A stretch of 64,000 nt of DNA, from contig JBBHKE010002858.1 of the NCBI GenBank assembly GCA_037447655.1, positions 64,001 to 128,000 of the forward strand, read 5' to 3'. Positions 11,601 to 24,062 of the stretch are shown piece by piece. This stretch comes from Zygnema cylindricum. Lineage: Eukaryota; Streptophyta; Zygnematophyceae; Zygnematales; Zygnemataceae. Position 1 is the stretch's first letter. Every line of letters starts with the position of its first letter. Position numbers and translations under genes: made by a program. Under the pieces are notes generated by a model, which saw only the letters and a list, made by a program, of their open reading frames with translations, did not search any database and had not been told where the DNA came from.

Positions 11601-14600
11601 CTACCTGAGGCCAAATGTTGGAGGCCATAGGTTTGGAATTAGGACTCTTCAACACAGCTCCACTGTCTCCCCTGCTGTCTCCAGAAGAAACGTTCGTATT
11701 ACTTTCAGAATCCCCTAAAAGAGTATGTAAGGTGCTCCCTACAGTATCTGGCAGTCCATCGTTTAATCTAACTGCTGCCAACACTGACAGAAGCTGAAGG
11801 GCCTGCACACAGTCAGTTCAACCACGACTCGTTAGCCTCAACTAATCAAAATGGAAAATAAAGTGTTTCAAAAGGTTAACTAACAATAGTGCAATCGTCA
11901 GCCTCAACTAATCAAAATGGAAGATAAAAGTGATTAAAATGTCCAACTAAGAATAGTGCTCACCGAAGTCCTTGCATCCCTCGTAATTGCCCTTAAGTCC
12001 TCCTTGCCAGTCCATCTTCTCGGCATCATATCGGCATCACGACTAAAAACTGTGGTAAACCTGTCAAGCCATAGCCCCAAAATGCACTGGAGACCCTTTC
12101 AGAATAATGACAGCAAGATATGGCACCAACAAAAATACCAACTAAACTAGCAAAGCGCAAAGGGTACTGTATGAGCATTTCAATCAGTGAAAATTAACCC
12201 AGTAAAATTTGTATTTCTGGGAAAATTACCCATCTGTCAACATAGCTCACTTCAATACACACCATAGTTGATTGACTTTAATTACAATCCAGAGTCGAAA
12301 GAAAGGAACCAATGGCATGGTCACCTCAGAACCCAGAAGAACTTATACTAACTTTCTGCAAAAACTCTCATGCAACTAGAAAATTTCAATGTTCTCCAAC
12401 CAGAAACACTACTACACAACGAACAGGATTCGGTATTCTTAGCAGCGTCCCTCCTCTTCAGCTTGTCAGTGAATGAGTCATAACCTGTCTTTCATGAGCA
12501 TGGACGCCTGAGCCCCCTCCTCCCGGGTCCTTTTCTCAATTCCAGCTCGTCCAGCGGCCTCCAAATCCGTTTTCATTTTTTCCGCTTCTTCTTTATCAAG
12601 TTCATATCCCGCAATAGCCGCTGAAAGCCTAACTCGGGCCTTCTCCTTCTCTGCCGTGAATAAACTTCGAATCTGAGGCCAAGTCTCCTCTGTGGCTTCA
12701 CTCAACCGCACACCGACAGCGTCTGTGATTGAGGCCAGCAATTGCTTCTGCACCAACAAACCTTTGATGTCAAAATTAGAAACAGCTCGCAGCACAACTA
12801 CACAATGAATCACGTTAAGAAATATTTAGTGCGAAGTTTATTTCAATGCTATGAATTATAATTTAGGGCAGATCGACGTGGACAATATTCAATTGCTAGC
12901 TTTAAGAAAAAAAAAATGGTTATATTATTGCAATTTATGTTCAGGGATTAACAGAATCCCGCACTGATTTAGTACTATTAAACCTATAAAAAGGAAAGTT
13001 GTTGGGAGATGAATTGGTATTAGCTTATTTCATTAGTTATGCTTGTGGTGCTAATATCAACATGTACTGCAAAATGAATACTTCAAGCTCGCCCTAAATA
13101 TAGATTTTCCTTGTTTGACAACACTAAGATCGTTCTCTAGTTTATGCAGAATCCAATCTGCAGTGTCAATCAGCGCATAGTCAAAATTGAATTGTCAATT
13201 TCAATCTAGGCAAATGGAGACAAATAGAAACAAATGTTAAAAAAAATAAACGGACATGGGTGTTTAAGTGCCAAGGGTGCCATGACAAACACTTAAGAAG
13301 CAAAGAGTAAGTGGGTAGCCTATTCCTGACCTTGTAAGGTGCTAATTCTCCTCATCACTTGTAATCAAGGGATTATTGCAGCAAAATTCAGTTTCAAAAG
13401 ACACACACAGTTTTCTTCACTAGATGTTAATTACCTTATGAATTTTTTTCCTGTCTGCTAATTTAACTTGCTTTTGTCACTCTGATCTCGTTATTATTTG
13501 ATTCCAAATTGCTGAAGACTCTTCCACAACCAGCTGTAAGTCAGAGATCACCCAAAAAAAGCATGAAATCACCAAACATAACCAATATTTTTCACCCATT
13601 AACAAGGGGTGGTAACGCACCTCTGCATCACTCGCCACAAATTTCAGTTTTTCAGCTTTGACTGACGCGATGTGAGAATCAATGTCTCTTTTCAGCTTCT
13701 CTCGAATCTTGCCAGCATCCCAGGTCATCTCAGAAACGTTGGCATCTGTAAATCATAAACATTAGTGTCAATCAATAAGCCAGAGAGTACCGCGCCCATT
13801 GCTATCATAGTTCCAATTCAAGTGCATTTACTTTTAGATCCACAATCATAAATAAATTTAGTGGTAATAGCACTACTTAGTTATCAAAAAGTGTAGCTGA
13901 TTCTAATCAAGTGTCAACACTAATAACTCACAAATTCTAATAGCAGTGAGCAGTGTACTATAACAGGAAACTGGCCTCATTGACAAAGTGTCACCAACAA
14001 ACCCAGGCGTCAATTTCAGGTCAAGGTGCTTCATTCCACAGTAACTTGTGGAAGAACAAATAAAATTAAAACAATGTCGATGAGATTACCTGCTGCACCT
14101 ATGTCAAACTGAGACATGGCCTTCTCTGACATTATATTTGCAGTTTTACAGAAAGCTACAGGACTGCAATCCTTGCCCCCCATTTCAGATTCTAAATCGG
14201 CCTTAAGCTTTTCCAAAGCTGCTGTTCTGTGATGGTTTAAGGTCGCCAGATAAGCTTCATGCAGCTCCTGTAAACAAGCAAAGGAGGCCATTATTATTAA
14301 CTTCTCCAGCCATCCAACTCAGCAATAAAAAGACCGATTAAATCAAGACAATTTAAATATCTTTTTTGTCAGGTAGCCACATAATAACACAGAAAACGGA
14401 AACATTAGCATACAATAAAGTATGGGAAGAAGAGTATAGTGAATGGAAAGATAGAAAGCAAAAGCAAAAAATCGTGAAATACCTGGCCAGCTCTAAACAG
14501 CAGATTCTGTCTTTTATTGTTCCGAACACCCTCATCAAAATAAGCTGCTTCTTCGTCATATCTGCAACCGAAGGAGGGACCAGCTCCGTTCAGAAACAAC

Positions 14601-17600
14601 GTACTAATAATGGCAACAAAAATATTGCAAAAGACCAAAACTTCGGAATAGAGCAGAACACAAGTTTATATGATCCTAGAAGAAGACACTTGACTTTGTT
14701 GATAGGGTAAATAAACATACGCAACTACTGGCGTTACTAGCCAGTCATCGTAACTGCACAGATTGTACGCTGTTCAGTGCGATTGCTGTGTTACTGGCCA
14801 GAAATGCCAGTAATCGCACACATGCACGCAATTTGCGGCAGGTAATATCTCACTCTACCCTCCCCTCACGTCTCTCTCTCCTTCTACCTCTCCCTCTCCT
14901 TCTCCCTCTCCCTCTCCCTCTCGCTCCCCCTCCGTCTCCCTCTACCTCCCCCCTCTTGCTTTCCCTCTCCCCCCCTTCCCCCCCCCCCCTCCTTAGGGTT
15001 TTTATGGTTATTATTGTTTTGTTCCCTAAAAAGACCTTATGTATATATTGGTAAATAATAGTAATATTGAACTTATTTTGGGTTTTTCACTTGCAATCAA
15101 ATAGATCATCCTCCCACTCAAAGATTATAAGGGACATTTAAGGTTTTTTGATTAGTAATTCCGTTTTAAATGGAAATAATAAAATTTGACTTATTTGTAG
15201 AGATTTCAGGTTTGCATTCAAAGAGTCAACCCCCCCATTCGAGGCCATTGTACCCGGTCGTACGACATCCTACAGAATGAAACTTGTTCATTTTTCTATT
15301 GAACACTCTCTATCCAGGATTATGTTGCGTTCAACTTCTTGTTAATTTGAACTAGATCAGCTATAAAATATGTGATAGCTGTCTTCTTCAATTTAGCGAG
15401 ATGTTTGTACATGCAAAGTCATCTAAAAACGTTGAATGGCTCTCCTCAGCAACCTTCTAGAAATATAGCCTATGTGTACGCTGCTTTACAAAATTAGCAT
15501 ATGCAAATTTCTATTAAACAAAGTGTGGTGAATCAATAATGTATTATAATTTCCTAGTCAAGCATACCCGGAAAGGCAGTTATGTAACACAGCGCCAGCT
15601 TGACGTCCAAATCCAGTGACAATACCCGCATTTGCACTTTCGACAAGGGCACTCCATGCCTGTGACACAAGAAATGTAAAGTCAACAATCGTTACACTGC
15701 CCATCGCTATTATTGTAAAGAACATTAACTTGGTCGCGACTTTTCCTGGCTGAAAAACATAAAATAATGTTCATAACTTGTTTTAAAGGAGTGGACTTGA
15801 ATCGGCCATGTCACTCTGCATTAACTTAGTATTCTTGATACTATTTCGCATATAAACAATATGAGAACAAAGTGGCACCATAACAATTTGCCAGAGAGGT
15901 TACAAGGAGCATATGCCCTTACCTCAGAATGTAGAAGTTCCTCTAATTTTTCTTGCACAAGCTCCTCACATCGTACAGTGGCCACCATAACCTACAGCCA
16001 AAATATAGTCCCTTAAGTACATTGAAATAAAAAGCATTCACTTCCTTTTTTTGAAAGCAAGAACAAGATAAATATATAATTACCTTGTGAGCTGGTAAAT
16101 CCAAGTCCTTGTTCTCTTTAATCGCACGCCATATTTTTTGTGTGCTGGTCGCAAAGACTGTTCCAGGAACGACCATTCCTCGATTGCCAGCAATCCTCCC
16201 TGGTGAAATAGAATCTTGAAATCGTAGACGAAGTTTTCTTACCTGTTTAGAGGCCAAACACGCAAATCATCAACAACTAGTTCGCAAAACAAAAAGCCTG
16301 ACTCTTCGTCATCACTAAAAATCTCATATTGAAGTGTTGCTACTGTCAAACGAAAGAGAAGACCGCACTTAAAGTGAAGATTCTAACCTCCTCCTCAAAA
16401 AGTTCTTCCTTCTCTTCATAATTGGGAAGAGCGGTCACTAGAATCTGAGAAACACAGACAAAAGACGTCGTCGACGTAAAATGTCAGGAAAACACAGCAA
16501 TAGCAACACCAGTCAAAAAAATTGCATAAAAAATACTACCCAAGAAGAAACAGCATTGGCAAACAGAGCTCGAAGTATGTACTAAATGAAGAGCACAAAG
16601 CAGCAGCAAGACAAGAAAGGGAGAGCGGAAACCAACATTGAAGAAGTCACTTAAAGGTGTATCTGTATACTGTTCCGGTTTCGCTACCGACTCCCAAATC
16701 TGCAGTAGACAAGCTTTCAGGTAAGTCGCTTAAAACTGCCACTAAACAACCATAAACCCAAAGACCTAAACAACCAAGACAAAAAACAAGCATCCAGCAT
16801 CTTCTCATTATCTTTGACACTCTCACCTTCTGTACATCTTCTCTGAGAATAGGCTCCAAGGTTTCCATAGGTGTCTGCACCAACCACAAATTTAATTGTC
16901 ATAAAACACATCATTTGCCGCTGGACGTAAAAAGCTAGGATAACCAATGGCAATGAAATTCTATCAAACGTTAAGCTTTAAAACACTGAGCCATTGAATT
17001 GCAACATCAAATCAAAGAAATGGTGAGGGATGCTCACACGTGTTTTGTCGCGGATCACAAACAGCATGGTTGTCTTTTTTACAGTGAACAAGCGCATCAT
17101 CACCTGCAAAATTAAGACTTACAGCGATCAGAGAAATTTCTAGTACCATAGAAATGCTTGGTTGGCCCCCAATTCTTCTGTGACAATTGGGACTGGTCCT
17201 CTCCAACTAAACATAAAAGACAAAAGGGCATTTGAGCTTGGGGCTCCTCCAGCCTCACCTGAAACACTGTCTTCAAAAGGGGCTTATTGGCTGCTTGTTC
17301 TCGTCCTATGTCATGACACCACCTGCCTTCCAGACAAAAGAACAGAAAATGTCACCGACTTCTTATACGTCGTTGAACATCTTACATTCAATTCCCGTTA
17401 CGCCTTATGAATTCAAAAATACTTCATGAAGTGACCAACTTAATAAACTGAACAATTTCAAATGTCACAACATCCCGCTATGTAGGACGTGGCACCTGTT
17501 ATGTAAAACATACATGTGGCACATAGCGAGTAGGAAAGGATAGGCCGTACATGTTTACAAGAACAACATCCGCTACTGCCAATGCGAAAAGGGAACTTTG

Positions 17601-19004
17601 CTTCTCAAAGGTCGTGTCATCCTGCAAGCAACACAAAGGCAAGCATGATACCAAAATTGTCTCTAAGTCTACTTCACTGATGATGTGAAATTGAATTTAA
17701 TAATACCGAGTATCAAAATTTTCCACACATGAAGAAAAAGTACGTATTGTCCACATAAATTCTTGTTCCAAACCCCCTTAAAAGTGTGTGCAGGTATCAA
17801 GTATCAGCACACTCTAATAACCATGGTCAATAGTAACCATGGTGAGAAAAGCTATAATCCATACAGCCCTAACCTGTTGCTGAGATAAATGTCACTTATG
17901 TTTGGATTAGCCGAGTGTCAAGGATGGGATTCAAGACAAGTTCTAGGCACCAACAGAATTATGCTCCGGCTAGATGATAACTACATGTTTCACAAAGTTT
18001 CAGAATATCAGTCAAATCATTCATATCATTCAAATCATTCAAATCAATAAAAAGAGCCAAATCAGCCAAATCAATCAAACCAGTCAAACGAGTCAAACCA
18101 ATTAGTCAAATACGGTAACTTCGATCCTGTGATGAGCAGCATAACACGTACCTCGCCTCTTTCACGTCCGTCTGTTCCCTCGAGGTCGCACACGAGAGTA
18201 CAGGGCTCAATGTCAATAGCTTGGGAAAGCCATATTCCTTGAGTGGTTTGGCTCCTGCAAAGACATTCTTTGTCATTTGGAAATATAAGCCGGAAAGTCT
18301 GGAAATATAACAGAGTCTATTAATTTTTATTACGAAAATATTACTTAAGTTTACCACCCTTTGGTTTTCTGAGCAGATCAACAAAGTCACCGTGAAAAGA
18401 AATAATAAAAAAACACATGAAAAGGACCAACTTCATTTTTATTTTAAATGAAAAGGACAAGCAGTAACTATATTATGCATCATGAAATCGACTGCAGAAG
18501 ACAAACTGTAGTAGATAAGTGAACGAAAGTGGACACCGCCAAGGAAAGTGTGTTACAAGAGAGACAAAAAGCTCGTTGTTTTACAATAGCCAACCATCTC
18601 AGAACAAATAAAAAATATTTACAAAGTCAAAAGACTAAAAACAAGATAACATTATCAGAATTACCTTCCTCGATATGCGTCCATTTCCACAAACCTCGTG
18701 CCAAAAAGATGGTTTAGAAGGGTACTCTTTCCTGAAAAAAAAAACATATTTAGTGAGAAACCAACAGCAGAGCAAAACCAAAAACGGGCACAGAGGAGAT
18801 GATAAAGAAAAGGCACGCAATAATAGCAAAAACAAGCATAAAAATTCCCTCACCTGAACTTTGTGGTCCCATAATTGCCACTACGGCATAAGAAATACCT
18901 CGCTCAGCAAGCCTGACTGATTTCAAAAATGATTCCACACCAATTAGGTTATAGTTTCCATCTCCATCAACCAGTTGTACTGTGGGAGGACTCTGTGCTC
19001 CCAT
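8626..19004 (-). CDS. RHD3: RHD3/SEY1-family dynamin-like GTPase (ER membrane fusion), complete 22-exon gene
   Basis: Exons read by eye with GT-AG borders and matching phases: 19004-18854, 18731-18665, 18254-18152, 17621-17551, 17322-17259, 17103-17038, 16874-16827, 16699-16637, 16444-16388, 16242-16084, 15991-15923, 15659-15568, 14561-14483, 14267-14090, 13745-13621, 12747-12485, 12060-11964, 11802-11605, 11188-11084, 10654-10560, 10086-9990, 8889-8626. These sum to 2511 nt, or 836 aa, close to the family length of about 800. The product starts MGAQ and continues VQLVDGDG. The GTPase motifs are G46-PQSSGKST, D96-LEGTDG and R170-D171. A helical bundle follows. A two-helix membrane hairpin at about 699-738 follows WMPPPWAIL, and the cytosolic tail is charged. 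Family members fuse ER tubules. An in-frame ATG at 19049 would add 15 residues; homology favours 19004. RSQTTQG replaces the usual RSQTTKG. I see no damage. Confidence 0.95.
9178..9749. mobile_element. TIR element in intron 21 of the RHD3-like gene
   Basis: Left end ACACCGTGAATTGCTCTTAGG then CCAGTTTCACATGTTGAAA; the right end is its near-perfect reverse complement (about 40 bp). The outer ACACCGTGAATTGC motif links it to the M1 and M2 elements elsewhere. There is no transposase frame. It lies wholly within the intron and does not touch splice sites. Confidence 0.75.
9457..9533 (+). repeat. 28-bp tandem repeat, about 2.8 copies
   Basis: The unit TCGCTTCCCATTGGACCAAC plus AGAAAGAA is repeated head to tail, with the third copy slightly diverged. 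It lies inside the intron-21 TIR element. Confidence 0.85.
10135..10465 (+). repeat. Degenerate about 45-bp tandem array in intron 20 of the RHD3-like gene
   Basis: Roughly seven diverged units, each containing TTCTCTTTGTTATCC and then GATTTTTCTAAGA-like text. It fills most of the intron between the exons at 10086-9990 and 10654-10560. No coding function. Confidence 0.65.
10785..11075 (+). repeat. Direct duplication in intron 19 of the RHD3-like gene
   Basis: Two diverged copies of about 140 bp, at roughly 10785-10920 and 10935-11075. They share CTTCTACAG, CCAGAAAGTGTCTC, GACCCAGCACA and a CACTAAAACT/TACTAAAACT block in the same order. Confidence 0.65.
11830..11957 (+). repeat. Direct duplication of about 68 bp in intron 17 of the RHD3-like gene
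   Basis: Two copies carrying GCCTCAACTAATCAAAATGG, then an AACTAA block and ATAGTG, at about 11830-11890 and 11898-11957. Confidence 0.7.
14860..14996 (+). repeat. CT-rich simple sequence in the longest part of intron 12
   Basis: A CCCTCTCC-type polypyrimidine run ending in a C10 tract, within the intron between exons 14561-14483 and 15659-15568. It reads as polypurine on the gene's sense strand. The proline- or leucine-rich plus-strand frame here is an artefact. Confidence 0.8.
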
Positions 19005-19911
19005 GGCTGAGGACCAGGACAAGCGGAAATTCAAAAATAAGGGAGGCAAAACAGCAAAAAAATAATAAAAGCTTGGGAGCTTTAAAGGAGAGGCAAAATC
19101 TGAAAATCAGAAAGATAAGATTCGGATAACAATCAGAACAAGGAAAAGAAATACAAAGAAGGAAAGGAGAGGAAAATTCGAGGGAAAAGAGTCAAAGAGA
19201 AGTTAAGCGGGAAGACAGCAAGATTTGAATGGCGCGTTGGTACTTTTGGCAGTCAGGTGCGAAGGAGAAACGCCCTGGCAGAGAGTGCGCGTGTATAGAA
19301 AAAGTAGATTTAAAGCACAAAAGCTTTTAGATTGGACGTGGAGGATCTTTTCCGGAAAATGCGCTATTGACTACCCAAACGTCAAAAATTCAAGGATTTC
19401 AGCAGCGTGCCCATGAGGATGTCGTACAATTGTCAATTAAGAACACTGAAGATTAATCGAACGGACATCCTTAAATCGGGAGACTCGTAAAAGCCTAGGG
19501 AGAAAAATAAAATAAAATTACCGTACACTATAGTTAGTATCGACAAACATACCTATCAGGAAATCTGTAACGAATAACCTGAGCGATTTTCGCTCTTTCA
19601 AGGGACCAGAAGCGTCCACGTATCACATTTTTGAATTTCATTCATTTGTTGCTGCTGTTTTTAGGAAAACAACATTTATAACCAAACTGGATCTTTGTAG
19701 CAACCTCATATTTGAAAATACCGTACCATCTGTACAAAATCCAATTTCGAAAGTTCCAAAGCAAATTTTGAAATTTAGAAAATCTTATGACTCGTTCCCT
19801 GCCCTATCTCGTGGAAGATAATTAAGATTGTACGGCGACTTTATGGAAACATCGCCCCGCAACTCGATGTTGACGCGTATCGGTTCTGAATTCCCATATC
19901 TGCAGGGCAGA
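19005..19911. promoter_or_regulatory. Upstream region of the RHD3-like gene
   Basis: The 5' UTR and promoter of the minus-strand gene must lie here. The first 200 bp is purine-rich on the plus strand, so the leader would be pyrimidine-rich, as is common in plant 5' UTRs. No convincing TATA box or operator-like element was found, and no other gene is visible. Confidence 0.4.
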
Positions 19912-20319
19912 GCTCGCAAAAGTCAAAATTTTACATAACCGAAACCGACCGTTTTTTTTTTTTCAAAATTTGAGTAACCGACGCCCGACCGGGTTATGTC
20001 ACGCTCCAAAATTGTTAACCGTTAACCGACCGGCGTTTACGAAAATAAAAGTTAACCGAAACTCGATTTCTCGCGACTAACCGTGTCCGCCCGTAACCGA
20101 AAAAGTACAAAATTAATTAATGTACGACGTATGAATAAGCCAATAATTACAATTTGTCGCGTTCCCTAAGATTTGCGAAATGAATAGTGTTTACTTAGTA
20201 GTTTTCCTATTCGTACCGATTTGGAATTTTTCCGAAAACTACGTAGTATTCGCGACTTTTATATTTTGCGTAAAATTCGTTTAGTTTTCGCTGTACGAAA
20301 ACGTACGAAAAGCATAATT

Positions 20320-20860
20320 ATAGAAAATCCTTAAAAAATCTTAAAATGTACGAAAAATTAACAGAAATGTACGACAATGTACCAAAAGTGTACCCTACAA
20401 AACCTAATGGTACAGCAAATCTTCGGTAGCCGTAGTTAAATATAAAGGAAAGTACGGCAATGAACCCTAGAAAGTAGAAATCCTAAAATCCCCCTTTAAT
20501 TACCCTACTATGTATAAAAATGTACGAACATTGTACGTAACTGTACGTAAATGTACGTAACTGTACGAAAATACGAAAATGGTAGCGCAACTATACTGAA
20601 ATATACGACAATGTAAGGGAATGTACCCTACAAACCCTAAAATATATATCCCTAAAAGGTACGAAAAATAAAGACGATGTACGTACATGTATGAAAAGTA
20701 TGGGGCAGTTATACTCAAACATATGGAATATAAGGAAATGTACTCTAATGCCCTAAAAATCCCTTAAATATCCCTAAAAGGTGCGAAAATGTACAAACAT
20801 TGTCAGGATATGTACGGAAATGTACTGGTACATATTTAGGTACGCATTTTATAACATTTT
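20320..20860. repeat. GTACG-rich degenerate repeat region
   Basis: Several loose repeats of about 100-120 bp containing TGTACCCTA, CCCTAAAA and ATGTACGAAAATG words. A related stretch lies at 57540-57655. Non-coding. Confidence 0.6.
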
Positions 20861-20931
20861 TTCATCGTTAAATGCGTATCGTGCGTAGTACTCGCGCGTT
20901 TTTTTCGTGCTTATTATGCGCACGGGACCAG

Positions 20932-21446
20932 TGAACTTAACTACACCGCGAATCGTTATTAGAGAAAATTACTCTAATTCGGTCGCTCGAAATTTTGACT
21001 TTATCACATGAAAAAGAGTAAATGATTCTAATTTTTTCATTATTCTACTTAAGGTAAAGTTTAATTAGCGTTTTTAATTCTAATATAGGTTCGTTTTAAA
21101 TAGTGTGGAGTACGGACGACCTCCGACCGTGCAAAATTGTACTTATATAAGTAAAAAAATACAAATAATGGTTTAATACATGCAATTATCATGTAATTGC
21201 GTTTTAACAAACCGCGTAGTGCAAATGTCATAGAGACGATAAATTTTACGTTTTGCCAAATTCTGTACGAATACCTTATTTACAGTAGAGGATATTAGCT
21301 TGCCTAATTAGAGTACTTAAAAAAATTATAGTAAACTTCATAGTTGAAATAGCTCTATCACACAAATTAACATTCATAACTCTATTTTTTTTTTTTTTTT
21401 TTTGTACTCTAATTTTTCATTACACTAATTACAATTCGCGGTGTAC
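20932..21446. mobile_element. TIR element M2, copy 1
   Basis: Ends read ACACCGCGAATCGTTATTAGAG and TACAATTCGCGGTGT, inverted, each continued by ACTCTAAT-type text. The base triplet ACT precedes the left end and follows the right end (possible 3-bp TSD). It is nested in the hAT-like element. A half copy lies at 46604-46770. Confidence 0.65.
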
Positions 21447-21846
21447 TGTGTCAGATTTGCGACGTTTTGTCGCGTTCCCTAAGATTTGCGAAATGAAGTG
21501 TGTTACTACCGTGTCAGATTTGTGACGCTAATCATGATGTCACGTACTTTCACGATACCAGAGAGTACAAAGTTTTAGAATGTTGGATTATAGGGAAAGT
21601 ACAATTTTTTTATTTTTTTGGGTTTTTTAGTTGACCGACGGTAACCAATTTTTTTTTTTTATGGTGAATGAACCGACCATTTCCGCCCGACCCCCAAAAT
21701 TTGGCAACAGAATCCGTTCCAGATCCGGCGCGGGCTCTCGGTTAACCGTCTGTCGTAGTTTCGGTTGACCGTTTGCGACCTCTGATTCACCCTGTACAGT
21801 ACACCGTGTATTGTTTAGTAATCGTCACGAGAGTGTACCGGTGTCC

Positions 21847-22260
21847 CTAAATTTCACTGAATCGTGCATTTTTAGGTGGTGCATGTCGAGCGTGCCTTGG
21901 AAAATATAAGGTGAGGCCTACAACCCACCTTAGTTGGTGTGGGAGTCCTGCAAATAACCCCAGATGCGCATGCTTCCCATGATAGAGACCATGCCTCCTT
22001 CTGCCACTAAATCCCCCAAGGAAATACATGCAAAACAAAAGAGACAATGGAGCCCGCATGGGAAATGAAGGTGTGGGGAGGTGAAAAGATACCCTATCCC
22101 CCCCTCTAGGGCTGATATCCCAATTGCTTCTTTGCTTGAAGTTTGACAAGGGCCTGCTCAAAACCCACGATTCCGGCCCCCAAAGATCCTTGTAGTCTAC
22201 TCCAGTGAAAATGCACCCGAGAAGAACCACCAAAATGAACCCCAAAATACACTTCCACAC
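21847..22260 (-). CDS. Unrecognised 137-codon ORF
   Basis: ATG-to-stop minus-strand frame. The first about 20 residues are hydrophobic and could act as a signal anchor (MWKCILGFILVVLLGC). The rest is rich in H, R and P without known motifs. It sits between the hAT-like element and copia element C, in a patch slightly richer in GC than its surroundings. It could be a gene remnant or chance; no introns or UTR signals were identified. Confidence 0.2.
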   Translation of the reverse strand: MWKCILGFILVVLLGCIFTGVDYKDLWGPESWVLSRPLSNFKQRSNWDISPRGGDRVSFHLPTPSFPMRAPLSLLFCMYFLGGFSGRRRHGLYHGKHAHLGLFAGLPHQLRWVVGLTLYFPRHARHAPPKNARFSEI

Positions 22261-22311
22261 AGATATAATAGAAATAAAAAATCGGCTATTTTAGAATTAA
22301 GAATATCACCT

Positions 22312-23351
22312 TGTTGTTCTACAACCAGTGAAGCAGGTGGAGCACCAGCAGTAGTAGTAGAAGTAGACGTAATTCACTTACAGAAGCTTATCAAGAATCC
22401 TACCAAACAATTGTTTTCTACAGCTCACCAAATCTGACACAAAGATCCAAACTGCTTCAAACTATACCACAATATAGAATATCACAAAGAATGACAACTC
22501 TCAAAGTTTCAGCCCAATTGATCCAGCATACACCAAGATATGCAACTCAGAAGTTTCCCAAAAACATTGTGCAAATTAAACAGTATGGAAGTCTGGATAT
22601 ATAAAATGTTCTACATCCTAAGTTTTATGCTCTACACTCAGTTGTCCTACTTCATAGTGCTGTATTGCGGATAGAAATGTCCCTAAGAGATACGTCAAAG
22701 AACTAAACTTCCACTATGGTCGAGTGCTCCTAATCACGTTGAAACAAATCTACCAGTGTAGAATCAATATTACTAAGAATCCTATACAGGTTATTTGTTC
22801 CAATACTTGTCGCCGGCTTAGTGACTGTTGTCTGGATACGTCCCTCCGGCTGTTGCAAAGCACTTTTAGCCAGTCACTTGTTTATCCTCTTATGAATCTC
22901 GTCTGTTGACTTGATTCATATCAACCACAGTTGTGAAGTTCAATTCTTAATCATATACAAAAATTTCTAGCTTCGTCGCAGTTGCGTTGCCCTATACCAA
23001 ATTAGCGGCACCTGCGTTTTGTCTTGTTGCGTCGCAGTTGTGTTGTCCGTTTAGATCATATCAAAGATTATCGCAGTTGCGCTTGTCTCATCAGCGTCGC
23101 AGCAGCGTTGGTCCACTCTATGTGTGACACGTACATGCTGGTGTTGGTACCAATCCAAAACCTGCACTGTGTTTCTGACGACGACGCATGTCCTTATAGA
23201 TCTATATTTCTACCGTCCTTCTAATTTGTTGAGATTGAAAGCTTTCCAAAACCAACACTCCTCTAAAGCTTTAGAATATGTATCCTGGCGCAGCTGAGAT
23301 GAAGAACTAGGGTAGCATTGCAACATAGCAACATAACAATTAAGCATGTCA
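22312..23351 (-). repeat. 3' LTR of copia element C
   Basis: About 1.04 kb, alignable with 27543-28554. On the minus strand it begins near TGACATGCTTAATTG and ends GAACAACA. It contains GTCGCAG/GCGTTG-rich tandem-like text at about 22975-23110. Confidence 0.7.
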
Positions 23352-23417
23352 TCCAGTCCCACTACATCTCAATGTTGGACTATCGCAGCATGGCAGTATA
23401 GCAGTGCAACAATTGAG

Positions 23418-24062
23418 CTATTCACTTAATCCCACTGCGTCCCTACAATACTTCATTTTAGGAGCAGGAAGAGCTTTAGTGGGCATATCAACAATTATGT
23501 TTGCATCTGGTAAATAACATAATTTAATCACTTTACAGAACATTTTTTCTCTTACAAAGTGTAATCTTACATCTATGTGCTTGCTTTTGAAGTGGTGACT
23601 CGGGTTAGAAGCAATGGCAATGGCAGCCTGGTTATCACACCAGATCACTTGTGGACCAACCTGCATGTATCCCAATTCTTGCAACATGGATTTCACCCAT
23701 AAGAGTTATTTGAGGGCTGAGCTCGCTGCCATATATTCTGACTCCATCGTCGATTGTGATGTGACTTTTGAAGTTTGCTGCTCCCACAGCAAGTCCCGTT
23801 CCCAATTTCCAGAACGAATCCCGTGGTGGATTTTCGACTTGGCATGTCGCCATAGCTTGCATCACTCCATGTTTGCAGCTTCACTTCTCCTCCGCCTAGT
23901 GTGAGCTTGAGGTCTTTAGTTCTTGCCAAGTATCTTAAAACTCTTCTTGCTGCATCACGGTCAGATTTCCTCGGATTCTGTAGACTTGTGCTCAGTACTC
24001 CAACTGCTGACGCAATATCCGGACGGGTACAGTTCATGAAATATATTAAGCTTCCCACTATC
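23418..24062 (-). pseudogene. RNase H region of copia element C (broken)
   Basis: Minus-strand pieces carry the copia RNase H landmarks: NCTRPDIASAVGVLS, TWSDASYGDMPSRKSTTGF, WCDNQAAIAIASNPSHHFK and a C-terminal KYCRDAVGL. They lie in at least three frames separated by frameshifts, so no functional enzyme is made. The domain would degrade RNA in RNA-DNA hybrids during reverse transcription. The frame ends at a TAG just before the 3' LTR. Confidence 0.8.

Larger units (their letters stand above)
19912..21786. mobile_element. Possible hAT-like non-autonomous DNA element
   Basis: Outer ends read CAGAGCTCGCAAA (left) and TTTGCGACCTCTG (right), an inverted pair with one mismatch. Both subterminal regions carry many copies of TAACCG/CGGTTA words (for example ACCGTTAACCGACCGG and CGGTTAACCG), as hAT elements often do. 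No 8-bp target duplication was found and there is no transposase frame. The interior is AT-rich and holds GTACG-rich repeats and another TIR element. Confidence 0.45.

Noticed and set aside
13477-13549. An additional RHD3-like exon (frame with [14 protein letters not shown]) between the exons at 13745-13621 and 12747-12485
   Set aside because: Including it ends in a stop and breaks alignment with the family. Joining the flanking exons directly keeps phase and gives the expected [11 protein letters not shown] continuation.
18750-19049. RHD3-like start at the upstream in-frame ATG (19049)
   Set aside because: It would add 15 residues not typical of the family; the ATG at 19004 gives the usual short lead before VQLVDGDG.
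23614-23904. 96-codon plus-strand frame
   Set aside because: Antisense shadow of the element C RNase H region.
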